64,000 bases of DNA from Cymodocea nodosa (GCA_036874045.1 JAZBRI010000011.1:2976001-3040000), one strand, 5' to 3'; shown: positions 45,802 through 56,810, counted from the first letter of the stretch. The notes: generated from the sequence alone by a model not told the origin. Made by a program: numbers and translations.

Positions 45802-46528
45802 AATTGTATTGTTCGTCTACTTGTATATATTTGTATGAAAAATATCTGATTAATTGTAATGTAAATTATTCATATTAATGAATATATGTTTTCCAGACAT
45901 ATTTTTCATTCGTGTTTGAGAATGATGAAATGGATGAACTATATTCAATATTATATAATTTGTGGAACATTATGCAAGATTGTTTGAAAGATTTACAATT
46001 TGCTGAATGACAGGATTAAATGAAAGATAATTGATTAATGCTTGAGAATATCTACATGTTGCAAAGTAAAATATAAATTCTATATAACATGAAATGAACT
46101 GCAAGTTAAATATTTATATAATATTCAGATTTAAATGAGTTTTAATTAGAATGCTGCATTAATGACATGTATTTAACTTTATTTAAGTTAACAGAATGCA
46201 GGAGAGAAAAGCATAGAAGTTAGTACGAGGAGTGAGTTTTAGAAATTTGCCAAGTGTTAACTCAACGAACTTAACTCCACAAGGTCAATAATATAATATA
46301 AGGTCACTCCGTTGAGTTATCTGTAACACAACGAAGTTAGTCTGTGGAGTTAGCAACAGTAACCGAAGCTAGTCCGTTGAGTTAACTGTAACTCAACAAG
46401 GTTAGTTTGTGGATTAAGCTAAACAGTTATTCTTTTTAGCCACGAACAAAACTTTGTGGGTTTAGGGATTACTAAAATTTGAGATTATAAGTAGCACACG
46501 TACCTAGAAAAATAGGAACCACACTAAG
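45802..46528 (+). other. D: non-coding stretch between accessory ORF and gag segment
   Basis: AT-rich and without a gene. The second half (46257-46425) is a block of AACTCAACG, CTCCGTTGAGTTA, GTCTGTGGAGTTAGC and GTCCGTTGAGTTAACTG words. A TATAAGTAG stretch near 46485 lies about 45 bases before the gag ATG. Confidence 0.7.
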
Positions 46529-47497
46529 ATGAGTATAGATGCTATTAAACTTAGATATATCCCTTTTGCTTTAAAAGACACAGCTAAGAGATGGTTATAT
46601 ACTCTATCGCCTGATTCAATTTCTGCATGGACTGAATTTTGCTATGTTTTTCTAGAAAAATATTATCCAACACATCAAACGATTAAAAAGAAAGATGAAA
46701 TATTAATCTGTAGCCAAAAACAGGGAGAATCATTCTGAAAATATTTTGAAAGATTTAAAGATTTACTGACTCAATGTCCACATCATGCAATGAGTAAAGC
46801 ACAATTAATAGGTATAATTTATGAAGGCATAGATGTTTCAACGAAATCTTTATTAGAATCTACTTGTTAGAATGGATTTTTAAAACTATGTAGTGAAGAA
46901 GCTTGGGTATATTTAGAAAACTTTGCAAAAAGTACTGCATAGTGGGAAAACTCGGTCGAAGCCATTACAAATAAAAGAATATTGCCAAGGGGAATGCATG
47001 AAATAGATTCAAGCACTATGCTTGAAGTGAAATTAACTGAATTAACAAAGAAAATAGAAGAGTTATCATTAAATCAAAAATTAGCAGAAAAGAATGCAAA
47101 CATTAATGATCTAGATATTATTTATGCTAGAAACCAGAAAGATAACTTTGGGAATTCTTATAACCCTAATTGGAGAAATCACCTAAATTTATCTTGGAGA
47201 AACAACAATTTCCAGGGAGGAGAAAATATAAATGACAAGAATATAAGTTATGAAGCATTAATTGAACAAAGATCTATAATATAGAAATTAGAAAAGATAA
47301 TCCAATAATTAAACACTCGTTTGGATCTTGTATTTGGAAATGCTGCAATTCAAAATCAAAATAGAAGCATACCACTTAGATAGAAGGAATCAATGGAAGT
47401 TAGACCTATTGGAGGATTGTCAATACAAGCAATACCTAACCCTATCAATAGAACTGTTAATGAAATTGATACCTCCTCTAGGAGGGTAGCTAAATGA
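46529..47497 (+). pseudogene. gag capsid segment of D, located downstream of integrase
   Basis: One frame of 322 codons with six in-frame stops (first TGA at 46736-46738). It starts MSIDAIKLRYIPFALKD and continues TAKRWLYTLSPDSISAW, then FLEKYYPTHQTIKKK, then FERFKDLLTQCPHH, the Ty3/gypsy capsid C-terminal region (retrotransposon gag family). Later YNPNWRNHLNLSWRNN is the conserved post-capsid motif of Athila-like gag, and the tail is IGGLSIQAIPNPINRTVNE. The N-terminal third of normal gag and the CCHC knuckle are missing; the knuckle is at the 5' end of D. This position after pol is abnormal. Confidence 0.85.
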
Positions 47498-47598
47498 AGT
47501 AGTATAACTGAAGTAACTATGTATAATATAGTAAGAAAAAAAAAAGAAAAAAAAAATGTAAGTTTACTTATAGTTAATAGTATCGTAAAGTTATTACT

Positions 47599-47645
47599 TA
47601 ACTCAACGAACTTAATCTGTTGAGTTATGACCTAACTCCACGAGG
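47599..47645 (+). repeat. Word block between gag segment and F-box gene
   Basis: TTAACTCAACGAACTTAA, CTGTTGAGTTATG and CTAACTCCACGAGG occur in under 50 bases. This is a small version of the blocks at 43268 and 46257. It lies about 65 bases before the F-box ATG. Confidence 0.65.
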
Positions 47646-48266
47646 GTGTGAAGTAGTTATGTTAATTTTTGTCTCTACTAAATTTTTGTTTATGTTATAC
47701 AGAATCAACAGATGGAATTTATAAAATTACCGTTGGACGCACTAAGGGAAGTATTGAGTAACTTGTCAACTAAAGATCTGTGCAGATTGTGTTGTGTATT
47801 AAAGGATATTAAAGACTGTGTTAGAGAAAATATTTTCATGGACTACAAGCTGCAAAAATGACTAACATTAGAGATGGATTTTTATGGAAGTCATTTAATC
47901 GTAGTTCAATTAGCTATGAATATCTGAATATGGAAGAAACTACTGGAGTTCCACCCAATACATTAGAAGGAATAGATCATATTATGGGGATGGATGAAGG
48001 ATTAATTATATACATAACCAAATCAAGGTATGCAATTCTGTTACCTAATATTTTGATTAGAAATCCTCTCACAAGAGAAGAATGGAATATAGGAAGGCCT
48101 AATAGATATGAAGTACCGACTGAAAATTGTGGGTTAGCTTTAATATTTTCTGATAAAAATTCGACCATTCCTGAAAAATTATATTATTGGAGACCTACTG
48201 GAAATTGGGATGAAGATTTATGCTTAACTGTGTATAATTTTTTGAATAGATCTTGGACTGAAAACA

Positions 48267-48796
48267 TGTTGAGGAACCTGCTAAGGGGCTCGGGGGTGAT
48301 GGGCTGAGGGACCTGAAGGACTTGGAGGGTGAAGGGAGAAGGCCTTAGGGACCTATGGGAGAAGGGGTTTAATCCTAATGGTTCCACCCACGAACTCGGA
48401 CTTGTGAGAGTTTCTAGGCTTACTTAAAAGGATTGGTAACGCCTTTGCTATCAGCTCGAGCTTTTGGCATAATGGTAGCCTAGTCCTAACAAGTGGTATC
48501 AGAGCCTACTCACAAACGTGGGTTCGAATCCCCGAGAATGCAGTATAGGATGCATTTTTCGAGGGGGGATTGTTAAGGAACCCGTTGAGAGACTCAAGAG
48601 GTGACGGGCTGAGGGACCTAAAGGACTTGGAGGGTGAAGGGAGAAGGCCTTAGGGACCTATGGGAGAAGGGGATTAATCCTAATGGTTCCTCCCACGAAC
48701 TCGGACTTGTGAGAGTTTCTAGGCTTACTTAAAAGGATTGGTAACACCTTTGCTATCAACTCGAGTGTTTGGCATAATGGTAGCCCAGTCCTAACA
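48267..48796 (+). mobile_element. TRIM element (530 bp) inserted in the F-box gene
   Basis: Terminal direct repeats 48267-48491 (225 bp) and 48571-48796 (226 bp) are nearly identical, with TGTT...AACA ends. The first is followed by AGTGGTATCAGAGCC, a tRNA-iMet primer site. The 79-bp interior holds GGGTTCGAATCCCC, which matches a tRNA-gene B box, and ends in the polypurine tract GAGGGGGGAT. Flanking AAACA (48262-48266 and 48797-48801) is a perfect 5-bp target duplication. It encodes no protein, so it would move in trans. Confidence 0.93.
48494..48505 (+). other. Primer-binding site of the TRIM
   Basis: TGGTATCAGAGC lies two bases after the first terminal repeat, complementary to initiator tRNA-Met. 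Confidence 0.9.
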
Positions 48797-49385
48797 AAAC
48801 ACTATGATATATCTAGGGTAGAAATCATTAATTAATAGCATACATGCCATACTTGATGGATATATATATCTAGTCACAAATATATCAGTTGCATTTAGAT
48901 CTGATTTATACATAGTAAGCATAGATAGTTATGATAATGACTATATAGAAATTTTGCCTATATTGAGAGAAATAGCTAAACCACCATCTGCAGAATATGA
49001 TAAAATTCAAATAGGGATGTGGTATAATGAATATGATGATCCTACTTAATGTTTAATAAGATGGTAGGATGAATTGATGAAATTTCAAATATGGATTATG
49101 AAAGACATAAATGAATGGAAGTGGGAAGAAGAATATATTGAAATAGATGTAGAAATAATAATAGCTACATTATCTTGGAACCGAAAAGGATCCCTTTCTG
49201 CATTTCATTTCATTAATGGTAATACATTTGTATTTAGTATTGATAACATACTGCAAGTTTACAAATTAAGAAGGAACACGAACTACATTAAAACAGAATT
49301 AATAGCAAGAAGAATTATGCCTAAAAAGTTTGCTTGGACTAACACGTTTATTCCATTTGTTACTACTTTTCAATCATGTTCTTAA

Positions 49386-50080
49386 ATTATAATTCTATGC
49401 TTTTAATGTTGTGTGTATTTTGCATTTATTTTTAGAAAAAAAAAAAACAAACAAAATATCAATCCAGTTTGTTGGTATCTGTTTTGGGAAACCAACTAGC
49501 TTGCTTGTGAGCCACCAAAGGCATAGGAGCCTAGGTTCCACACAAGACACTGATTTATCAATATCTGTTAAATGTTATTTTGTTATATATTCTGCTTTTA
49601 TCTGTGAATGAAAAGTTTTTCAGAATCAAAAATCGGAATATACAGAAGGAGATACAAACGAAACAAGGTATGTAATTGATTACTTATCATGAATTTAGAT
49701 TTAAACTCAATTCATGGAGTTATTCATTAACTCAATGAATTAAGTTCGTTGAGTAGATGCTAAGTCAATAAAATAATATTCATGTCTGCTACAATTACTA
49801 TATTTATTGTCAAATCTTTTACATTGAGGACAATGCAAAAAAAAAAAGGTATGGGGGGGGAGGTAATTAAAGTAACAGCCATGTAAGTTTGTTAATTAAA
49901 GGAATTAGAATGGTACTGCAAAGTTTTGTGGAAATTGAAAATTTTTATGAATTTGCTGTAATTATCCGATAATTGTAACTATCCGATAATTGAGACTGTA
50001 AATTTTTTTTTAAGAACTATAACTACTTGAATGTTATATTTAGAATGCTATATAAGATGCTATAGAATTTACTATTTATG
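49386..50080 (+). other. D: non-coding stretch with word block and internal polypurine tract
   Basis: Holds a word block at about 49701-49760 (CTCAATTCATGGAGTTATT, AACTCAATGAATTAAG, TTCGTTGAGTAG). At 49820-49862, CATTGAGGACAATGC is followed by poly-A and GGTATGGGGGGGGAGG. In Athila-like elements, as I recall, a GACAATG...TGGGGG motif directly follows pol; here it is about 7 kb after integrase. No gene. Confidence 0.65.
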
Positions 50081-51060
50081 CAAATCTAGATATAGTATCT
50101 TATGTTGTTGCTGAATTTTATGAGTTTAACAATTTCACGATTTTAAAATGAAATCAGAATGCTTAACTGAAACTTAGTAAATTATCTAAAGTCCTGAAAG
50201 AGCTAAAATGTTAATTTTTAGATTAAATGAAATACATATGATCAAAGATACATTTAATTTGACTGATTAAACTTGTAGAATGATTTATGTATAGATCTTA
50301 TTAAACTACAGAAAAAAGTATGAGCTTATTGATATGGATTCGTATTTTCAGTAAATAATAGAAGCAAGACTATATGAGATTAGTGTTTTATTGCATCTGT
50401 ATTAATGAAATACATACATATATTGTGTTGAAAAGAAAAAAAAAAAAAAGAGAAAAACTTTGAGAGTTTATTGACTTGTTTGATCACGAGCCTTTTGTAC
50501 TTGAGCAGATAGGTATGTAAGGATTGTTGACCTAAAAAAGGACTCTTTCAATCTGGCAACCTAAGATCCTGATTAGATCTGGGATTGTTGACTGAAAGTT
50601 CGATACATGGGTACACTAGAAAGCTCTTGTATGATTCAAGCTTGTCAAACTAACTTTTAAAGTACAAATATACATATACTATTCTCAAAAGATACAAGTG
50701 TTTTGTGAAATACAGATATCTTTTGAATCGAGTATATTTTATGTTATCTAAAATTGCTGAAATATGAATCTAGAATAGACTTTTGAAGTTGTTTATTTGA
50801 TATACAATTCTTTATTCTACTTGTCTTAATCATATTGAATTGGATTATGTTTTGATTCGTATGTTGTTGAAGTTTATTCTGGAAATCTTATTGGAAAATT
50901 CAGGATGACAGATGATGAAAAGAAGAATAAATGATAATATAATTAACACCTATGTGATGCTGATATATTTTGTATGTAATTTATATATATTCTAAGTATA
51001 TTTGCAGGTTGAAGAGGAGTAAACAATGTTAAAATAGATTACTGAAATATACAGAATATC
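50080..51060 (+). repeat. D 3' non-coding block shared with copia A and B
   Basis: The segment aligns collinearly with 62270-63240 of A and, reversed, with about 27250-28270 of B. Examples: GATTAAACTTGTAGAAT, GAGCCTTTTGTACTT, CAGATCTGGGATTGTTGACT (TAGATCTGGG in D) and AGAAAGCTCTTGTA. It is not coding. It is an unusual similarity because D is gypsy and A/B are copia. Confidence 0.85.
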
Positions 51061-51175
51061 TATATAATAATATAACTTCTTATGCCAAAAAGAAGAAAAA
51101 AAGGAAGAATTAATTCTAGCACTTTAGAAAGACCAATTAATTAGATCTTAGTTTACTAAGGGACTAGCAAAATTT

Positions 51176-51189
51176 AAGTATGGGGGAAG
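51176..51189 (+). other. Polypurine tract of D
   Basis: AAGTATGGGGGAAG directly abuts the 3' LTR start TGTTTAG, the normal place for plus-strand priming. Confidence 0.88.
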
Positions 51190-53192
51190 TGTTTAGAATG
51201 AAAAAGTGCATAATATTAACAGTTAAATGATGGTTAATTGCATAATATTTAGCTTATCATATGAGAATTAAGCCATTATGTTATAATTGCACTGTTATAT
51301 GCTTTAATGAAAGAATCTGCATAATTTCAGGGAATTAATGTTAATTTAGTACATTTCTAAACTGTCGGTAAATTGTAGGTTGTGAAATTCTTAAGTATCT
51401 GAATTTTCTGTTATTTTAGAGAGTTATGTGTAATGTACTAGACAATTATGTTTTAAAGAATATTTTATTATTTCCTAAAGTACACGTGTCGAAACCATAA
51501 TGCATGATTTAAGTGGATTTTCGGTAAGTTATCTGTTAACTATTTGAAATGCATCTAGGCATCAGATAGTTAGGTTTTCAAGTATCCGAAATATTTGTAA
51601 TCATTAAGTTAGAATTATGCACGTGTTGAATTTAAATGCTTTAGTATATCACGTGAGATGCACATGTTTAACTCGTTAAGTTAGCATAACTGTACGCATT
51701 GAGTTACGTGAATACACACTAAGGTAATGCATTATATTAGCGGCTTATTTGTTTATTGCACGTGTTTTATAGTAAAATCAACGAAGTAAGTCCGTTGAGT
51801 TATCTATAACTCCACGGACCATTTATTTTCTAATATGCCAATGTAGCGGTTACAGAAACAAGACATTCGAAGGAAAACTACGATTGCACGTATCACGTAG
51901 GAATTCACTCATGGAAGGGAGAAGAAATCACCATCGTTGATATGAATGAAGGAAATCCAATCAATCATCTAAGCAGAAGCAGTTACCACTAAAGAAATAT
52001 AAAAGAAAAGGAGAAAATACGAAGAAGGGTGTGTGTGCGGAGGAGGACAAACCAAGCTATCTACAGGCAGCATCGGAAGTTCCCTGAAGTTCCACACCAA
52101 CCATCACCAACCATCATAGGTCTGTGAGGATACTTTCCTGATGTCGGGTCGATTCCAAGCCAAACACGGTGCTTGACAACCACTGTGAGGAGTGATCACG
52201 TCGTGGGAAGGGAAGCCATTTTCACCAAGCACTGACTCATATCTCAGGAGATCGTAAAGCTTCTAGCCTTGGTTTCAGGTTGATGCCAGTATGCTGAAGA
52301 GGAGATCATCTTGCAATTTTGGACTCGCGATTCTATAGGGAGAGGAGGCAAAATTGTAAGTGATTAAGTTTTCAATGGTGTAATCGCGTAGCATGTAGTG
52401 ACAGAAGTATTTACTATCGATAGAGAATTTTTACATTTCACCTTTTGCCTATTTTCATGAACATTTCAAAACAAAAATACCAAAAACAACAACTTATCTA
52501 TATTTGTATTTCGTATTTAAGTGTTGTATTGTTTGTTTTGTATCATGATTAAAGTTATCATTGTTAGTATTGTGAATGTTTTATGATTGTTTGATTCAGA
52601 AAATAGATAATAGTTTTACAATTTACTAAAATTGATTCGTTCAAAATACTTAAAGATTTTAATGGTTACTGTTTGAAATATCTGAATGTTAGTATGGCTT
52701 AATGATAAATCTAATGTTCACTAACATTAAAGAGCTTAATTGATGTTATTTACAATTTGTGGAACCGCCCAATGGTTGGCCGAATTCCCTTGTAAATAGC
52801 AGTATTAAATTGGAAAGATAGGCTCATGTAGTTAACTTAAGTCCACAAGATTAGTCCGTTGTGTTAATTGTAACTCAACGGAGTGATTATTGAACACATT
52901 AAGTATAATAAAAAATGGAACAGTACATAATTCTCAATCAATTCTCTATGGGATCGACCTGTACTTGTACACAAATACAATATACACTGTGCACTTGCAA
53001 TTAAAATACAAATTGGAATTAATATCTAATTTGTGTGAAAGATTGTTTGTTTACTTCTAAAAAGAAATTATTGATATAAGCACAAGGATAAATTAACCAA
53101 GTAAAAATAGAAGTTAACAAATGCAAGTTTTCTGGCGATGCTACCTGTGAACTAAACAAGTTCTCTAGTGCCGCCTAAAGCTAACCCAAACA
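51190..53192 (+). repeat. 3' LTR of element D (2003 bp)
   Basis: Nearly identical in order to 17098-19130, with scattered substitutions and without the CACCACCACC duplication. The end ACCCAAACA is followed by TGCATTAGAAGGTGAACTGC, i.e. the gag of E resuming. Confidence 0.92.
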
Positions 53193-54906
53193 TGCATTAG
53201 AAGGTGAACTGCCCTAAATTGAAGACTAAGGGAAATGCAATAGTCGTTGAAAATGAAGACTCAGGATTTGACTATGATTTCTCCCTTATTGTTTGTTGTA
53301 GTACCTACTCCGATCAGAGTTGTATTATGGATTCTGGTGCATCACATCATAGGACTCCCAATAGAGAATATTTCCATACATATGAGGAGGTAGATGGTGG
53401 ACAGGTCACTTTAGTAGATAATGATGTTTGTGATAGAGCAGGTATTGGATCTATTAGAGTCAAGATGCATGATGAGACAGTCAAAGTCTTGGAGGATGTT
53501 TGGCATGTACCAAGATTCGGCAAGAGCCTTATTTCTTTGATGGCTCTTGATCAAAAAGGTTTTAGTTTTTCAGGTGGAAGAGGTAAACTCCACGTTTTGA
53601 AAGGTTCCCTAGTAGTGATGAAGGGAATCAAGGATGAACATTTATACATTCTTTTGGGAAAACCTATCATTGGATCAACAACTACGACAATAAGTGATCA
53701 ACAGTCTATGTCAGCTATTTGGCATTCCAGGTTAGGACATTTGGGTCTAAAGGGAATGCAGAAGCTCAACACACTTGGTAGGTTAGATGGTCATATCTTT
53801 ACAGATATTGATTTATGCAAGCATTGCATCTATGAGAAATAGAAACGTGTTTCTTTTGGAAGAGCAGAACATTCCACAAAGGAGAAGTTGGATTATGTCC
53901 ATGCAGATTGTTGGGGACCATCTCAACAACCCTCTTTAGCAGGTTCTATGTATTTTCTCTCCATTGTTGATGACTTTAGTCATATGACTTGGGTTTTCGT
54001 TATGAAGCACAAGAATGAGGCCTTCAAGAACTTTAAACAGTGGAAGACTATTGTTGAAAACCAAGTAGGGAGGAAAGTAAAATACTTGAGAACAAATAAG
54101 GGATTAGAATTTTGCTCAAATGAATTTGATATTTTTTGCAGAGATGCAAGCATAACTAGGCATTATATTGTTAGGGGAACTCCATAACAGAATGGAGTTG
54201 TAGAACGTCTTAATAGGACGTTGTTGGAGAGAGCTAGATGTATGCTCTCACATGTTGGGCTGGAAAAATGTTTTTAGGTTGAAGTTGTTAACACAACCTC
54301 CTATTTGGTGAACATGTCGCCATCTAATGCAATTGGTGACAAGATCTCTTATGAAGTATGGATGGATAAAGTAGTGAATTACTCTAAATTGAAAGTATTT
54401 GGATGTCCTGCTTATTACCATGTGAATCTTGGTAAATTGGAGCCGCGTGCCAAGGAAGGCATCTTTGTGGGATATGGAATGGGAGTAAAAGGGTATAGAA
54501 TATATGATAAAGAAACAAGAAAGGTCATTCATAGTAGGGATGTTACCTTTGATGAGGTTTCTTTGATGCACGAGAAAGAAAAGCCAATAGTTTTGGATCC
54601 ACCTAGTACTCCTAAGCAGGTGGAGATTGATTTGAATCAATCGTTGATTTCTAATCAGTCTGTTCCTGTTGATACAGATCAACGTTTGATTTTGGAAGAT
54701 GGCCGTGGAGATGAGTTTGTTGAGGACACACATCTAAGGTGTGTTGCCAGAGATCGTCCTAGGAGGGATGTTCACACTCCACAGAGGTATGGCTACAACA
54801 ATATGGTCGTTTTTGCCCTACAGGTAGCTAGTGAGGTGGAGGATGCTGATCCACCTAGTTTTGATGCTACCGTTAGCAGACCAGAAGCCGTACATTGGAT
54901 GGGAGT
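53193..54906 (+). pseudogene. E polyprotein: knuckle end, protease, integrase, link to RT
   Basis: This resumes in the second half of the CCHC knuckle (KVNCPKLKTKGN). Protease reads IMDSGASHHRTP, with the usual Met after HH changed to Arg. Pre-integrase (IWHSRLGHLGLKGMQKL) and integrase follow. The first Asp (VHADCWGP) is present; the second catalytic Asp is lost, as the site reads RTNKGLEF instead of RTDNGLEF; Glu in NGVVERLNR is present after a stop (CAA to TAA). The linker and RT lead-in (PEAVHWMG) end where the LTR of A begins. Other stops lie at about 53840 and 54276. Confidence 0.92.
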
Positions 54907-56610
54907 TGTTGAGTATTTTGTTTTGATGATGTGTGCTAAATGAAAATAATCATATTTGCTCAATTACTATTGCTTGTGAAAAGAAATTAAAATCATCAAT
55001 TAATATAGAAAAAGCTTAATGGCATAAATACTTGTCTGTATTGGATCTGAAGTTAATAACTAGTCGTTTCGTTGCATTAATTTCTCATTTAACTAAACGT
55101 TAAGTTAACATGTGTTTTTCTTGAAAAGCATGATATATTTTAAAGTTATATCTTCTATATCATGAATAGTGCACGTTTAGACAACACGTTAAGTTAGAGT
55201 TTTGTTTGTATAGAGGTCACGTGAGAACTCATTAAGTTAGAGGCTTAAAGGTTAAAATAGGTCACGTGATAACTTGTTAAGTTAGTGAATAAAAGAAGAG
55301 ACGAACTCATTAAGTTAGTGTTATACACGTAGTGAAATTATAAGTTACGAATGTTGTATTGTATCACGTGAGGTGCACATGTTTAACTCGTTAAGTTAAC
55401 ATAACTAAATGCATTGAGTTGCTATATTGAACACTAAGGCAACGCGTTAGGTTAGCATTATAAACTTAAGTTGTTATTTTTGCACGTGGTAAAATTTTTA
55501 TTATAAAAACATTTGTTTATTACTGAATCGATGAGTTAAAGTTTTTTCGGAAACTTATAGTCGTAACTATCCGAAAGGTAACTTAAGTCATGTTTTTAGG
55601 TCTTGACACATGTCTCACTAGTTTTATGGTATAAAGAGTTTTTCGGTGACTTACAACCGTAACTATCCGAACCTTAAACTATTTTCGGTGAGTTATGTTT
55701 AACCTTCCGAAAGAAAGGTTAAGCTGGTTCGTTGAGTTAGCATAACACCACAGACTTAGTTTGTTGAGTTAGCTACAGTACTTGCCACGTGAAATGGCAC
55801 ATGAGGAACTCATTAAGTTAGAAACGTTAAGTTATATATACTTGTGTTACTCGCTTAGTTAACATTAAAGTAATGACTTCTTATTACGCTTGATGAAAGA
55901 TTTTGGACGAGAAAGTATATTTTGTAGGAAATTTTTCAGAGATCCAGGACTAATGATTAAAGAAAATTTGAAATATAAACGTGGGTCAGAACATGTGTGT
56001 TTCGATGAAGGAAAAAGCAAAGACGTGGAGAAGTGGAAAACTGGTAGTGATTAAAAGTGAAGGATATGCATGAAATGAAGATACAGTATAAAAGGCATAG
56101 AATTCTTGGTGATCAAACTATCCTTGCACACCAAAAGAAAAATCTTTTTCAGGGATCAAAAACACCTCTTCGGGGAAAATCTCTCGAGTGGAAAAAAATT
56201 CAGTGAAGCAGAAAAGGTACTATTTATGTCACTAAAGATTTAAAGTATCAGAAGAAAGTAAATTCGGTGAAGCAGAGAAAGACAAGATATTCGTCATTGA
56301 AGAATTACTAAAGAAGAAAAAGAAGAAGAAGAAAGATCTCAAATAGTGAGAAATGTTTTAAATTCCGCAAATTAGTTTTCTTTGTTTGTAGTTATGAAAT
56401 TGTTTAGATGATACATGGTATCGAGTTATAATTGCATCTACAATTTTTGAGGAGAATTGAATTGTATATTGTAATTGAAACCTTGAATAAAAATGATTTT
56501 ATGAAAACAATGTCTCGAGTTGTTTTTGAGTTTTAAAGTTTCAATTATAATTCAGAAAATATTAAAAATACACAATTCACCCCCCTCTTGTGTAGCCATA
56601 CAATCCTACA
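54907..56610 (+). repeat. 5' LTR of element A (1704 bp)
   Basis: It starts TGTTGAGTATTTTG and ends CAATCCTACA. TATAAAAGG lies at 56087-56095 and AATAAA at 56486-56491, giving U3, R and U5 in usual order. U3 has TCACGTGA and TAACTCGTTAAGTTA-type words. Confidence 0.94.
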
Positions 56611-56612
56611 AG

Positions 56613-56624
56613 TAGTATCAGAGC
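56613..56624 (+). other. Primer-binding site of A
   Basis: TAGTATCAGAGC, initiator tRNA-Met type with one mismatch. Confidence 0.85.
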
Positions 56625-56810
56625 TTTGTTAATAATCTTTGATATAAAATCGATACCAACTTATTTAATATCATTGCTTATTCTACCTTCCTTGTTTTTA
56701 AACAAAAATTAATATCTAAGCGTACGTTTAACTTTCTTGATTTAAGGCTCAAGTTGTTTTAAAGTTTTTAGACTGTTTAAAATCAAATAGGTTGAAAAAT
56801 CTAAGGTAAG

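Larger units (their letters stand above)
47712..49385 (+). pseudogene. Captured F-box gene, split by a TRIM
   Basis: The ATG at 47712 opens a 50-codon frame with an F-box: IKLPLDALREVLSNLSTKDL, then CRLCCVLKDIKDCVREN. F-box proteins are substrate receptors of SCF ubiquitin ligases, binding SKP1 through this motif. A one-base frameshift (overlap ATGA at 47858) leads to a longer frame with NPLTREEWNIGRP and LYYWRPTGNW, resembling the beta-propeller/associated domains of plant F-box proteins. The TRIM (48267-48796) interrupts it, and the same frame resumes at 48802 and runs to 49385, with stops near 48817, 49047 and 49065. Total about 380 codons, a normal F-box protein length, and intronless. 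It lies wholly inside D, so it is a transduced host gene rather than a resident one. Confidence 0.78.
17098..53192 (+). mobile_element. Element D: Ty3/gypsy (Athila-like) with permuted gag and captured F-box
   Basis: The LTRs are 17098-19130 and 51190-53192, with a tRNA-Asp-like primer site after the first and a polypurine tract before the second. Flanks GTCAT (17093-17097) and TGCAT (53193-53197) are an imperfect target duplication inside the gag of E, whose frame continues across. Removing element C (21906-40939), internal order is: CCHC knuckle, linker, protease, RT, RNase H, integrase, accessory ORF, gag capsid segment, F-box gene, non-coding block. D without C is about 17 kb, large for the lineage. 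All ORFs carry stops, so the copy is dead. Confidence 0.9.
13133..54906 (+). mobile_element. Element E: Ty1/copia (Tork/Tnt1-like), hosts G, D and A
   Basis: The segments belonging to E are 13133-13756, 15823-17097 and 53193-54906. It has a 312-bp 5' LTR, a degraded primer site, a GC-rich leader, gag, protease, integrase and the link to RT. Solo LTR G sits in the leader, gypsy element D in gag, and copia element A just before RT. The 3' end is beyond the window. It belongs to the same family as element C: LTR, leader and proteins align throughout. Confidence 0.9.

Noticed and set aside
48520..48536. tRNA gene at the B-box-like sequence
   Set aside because: No acceptor stem, anticodon arm or A box fits around it. 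The segment is explained as the interior of the TRIM.
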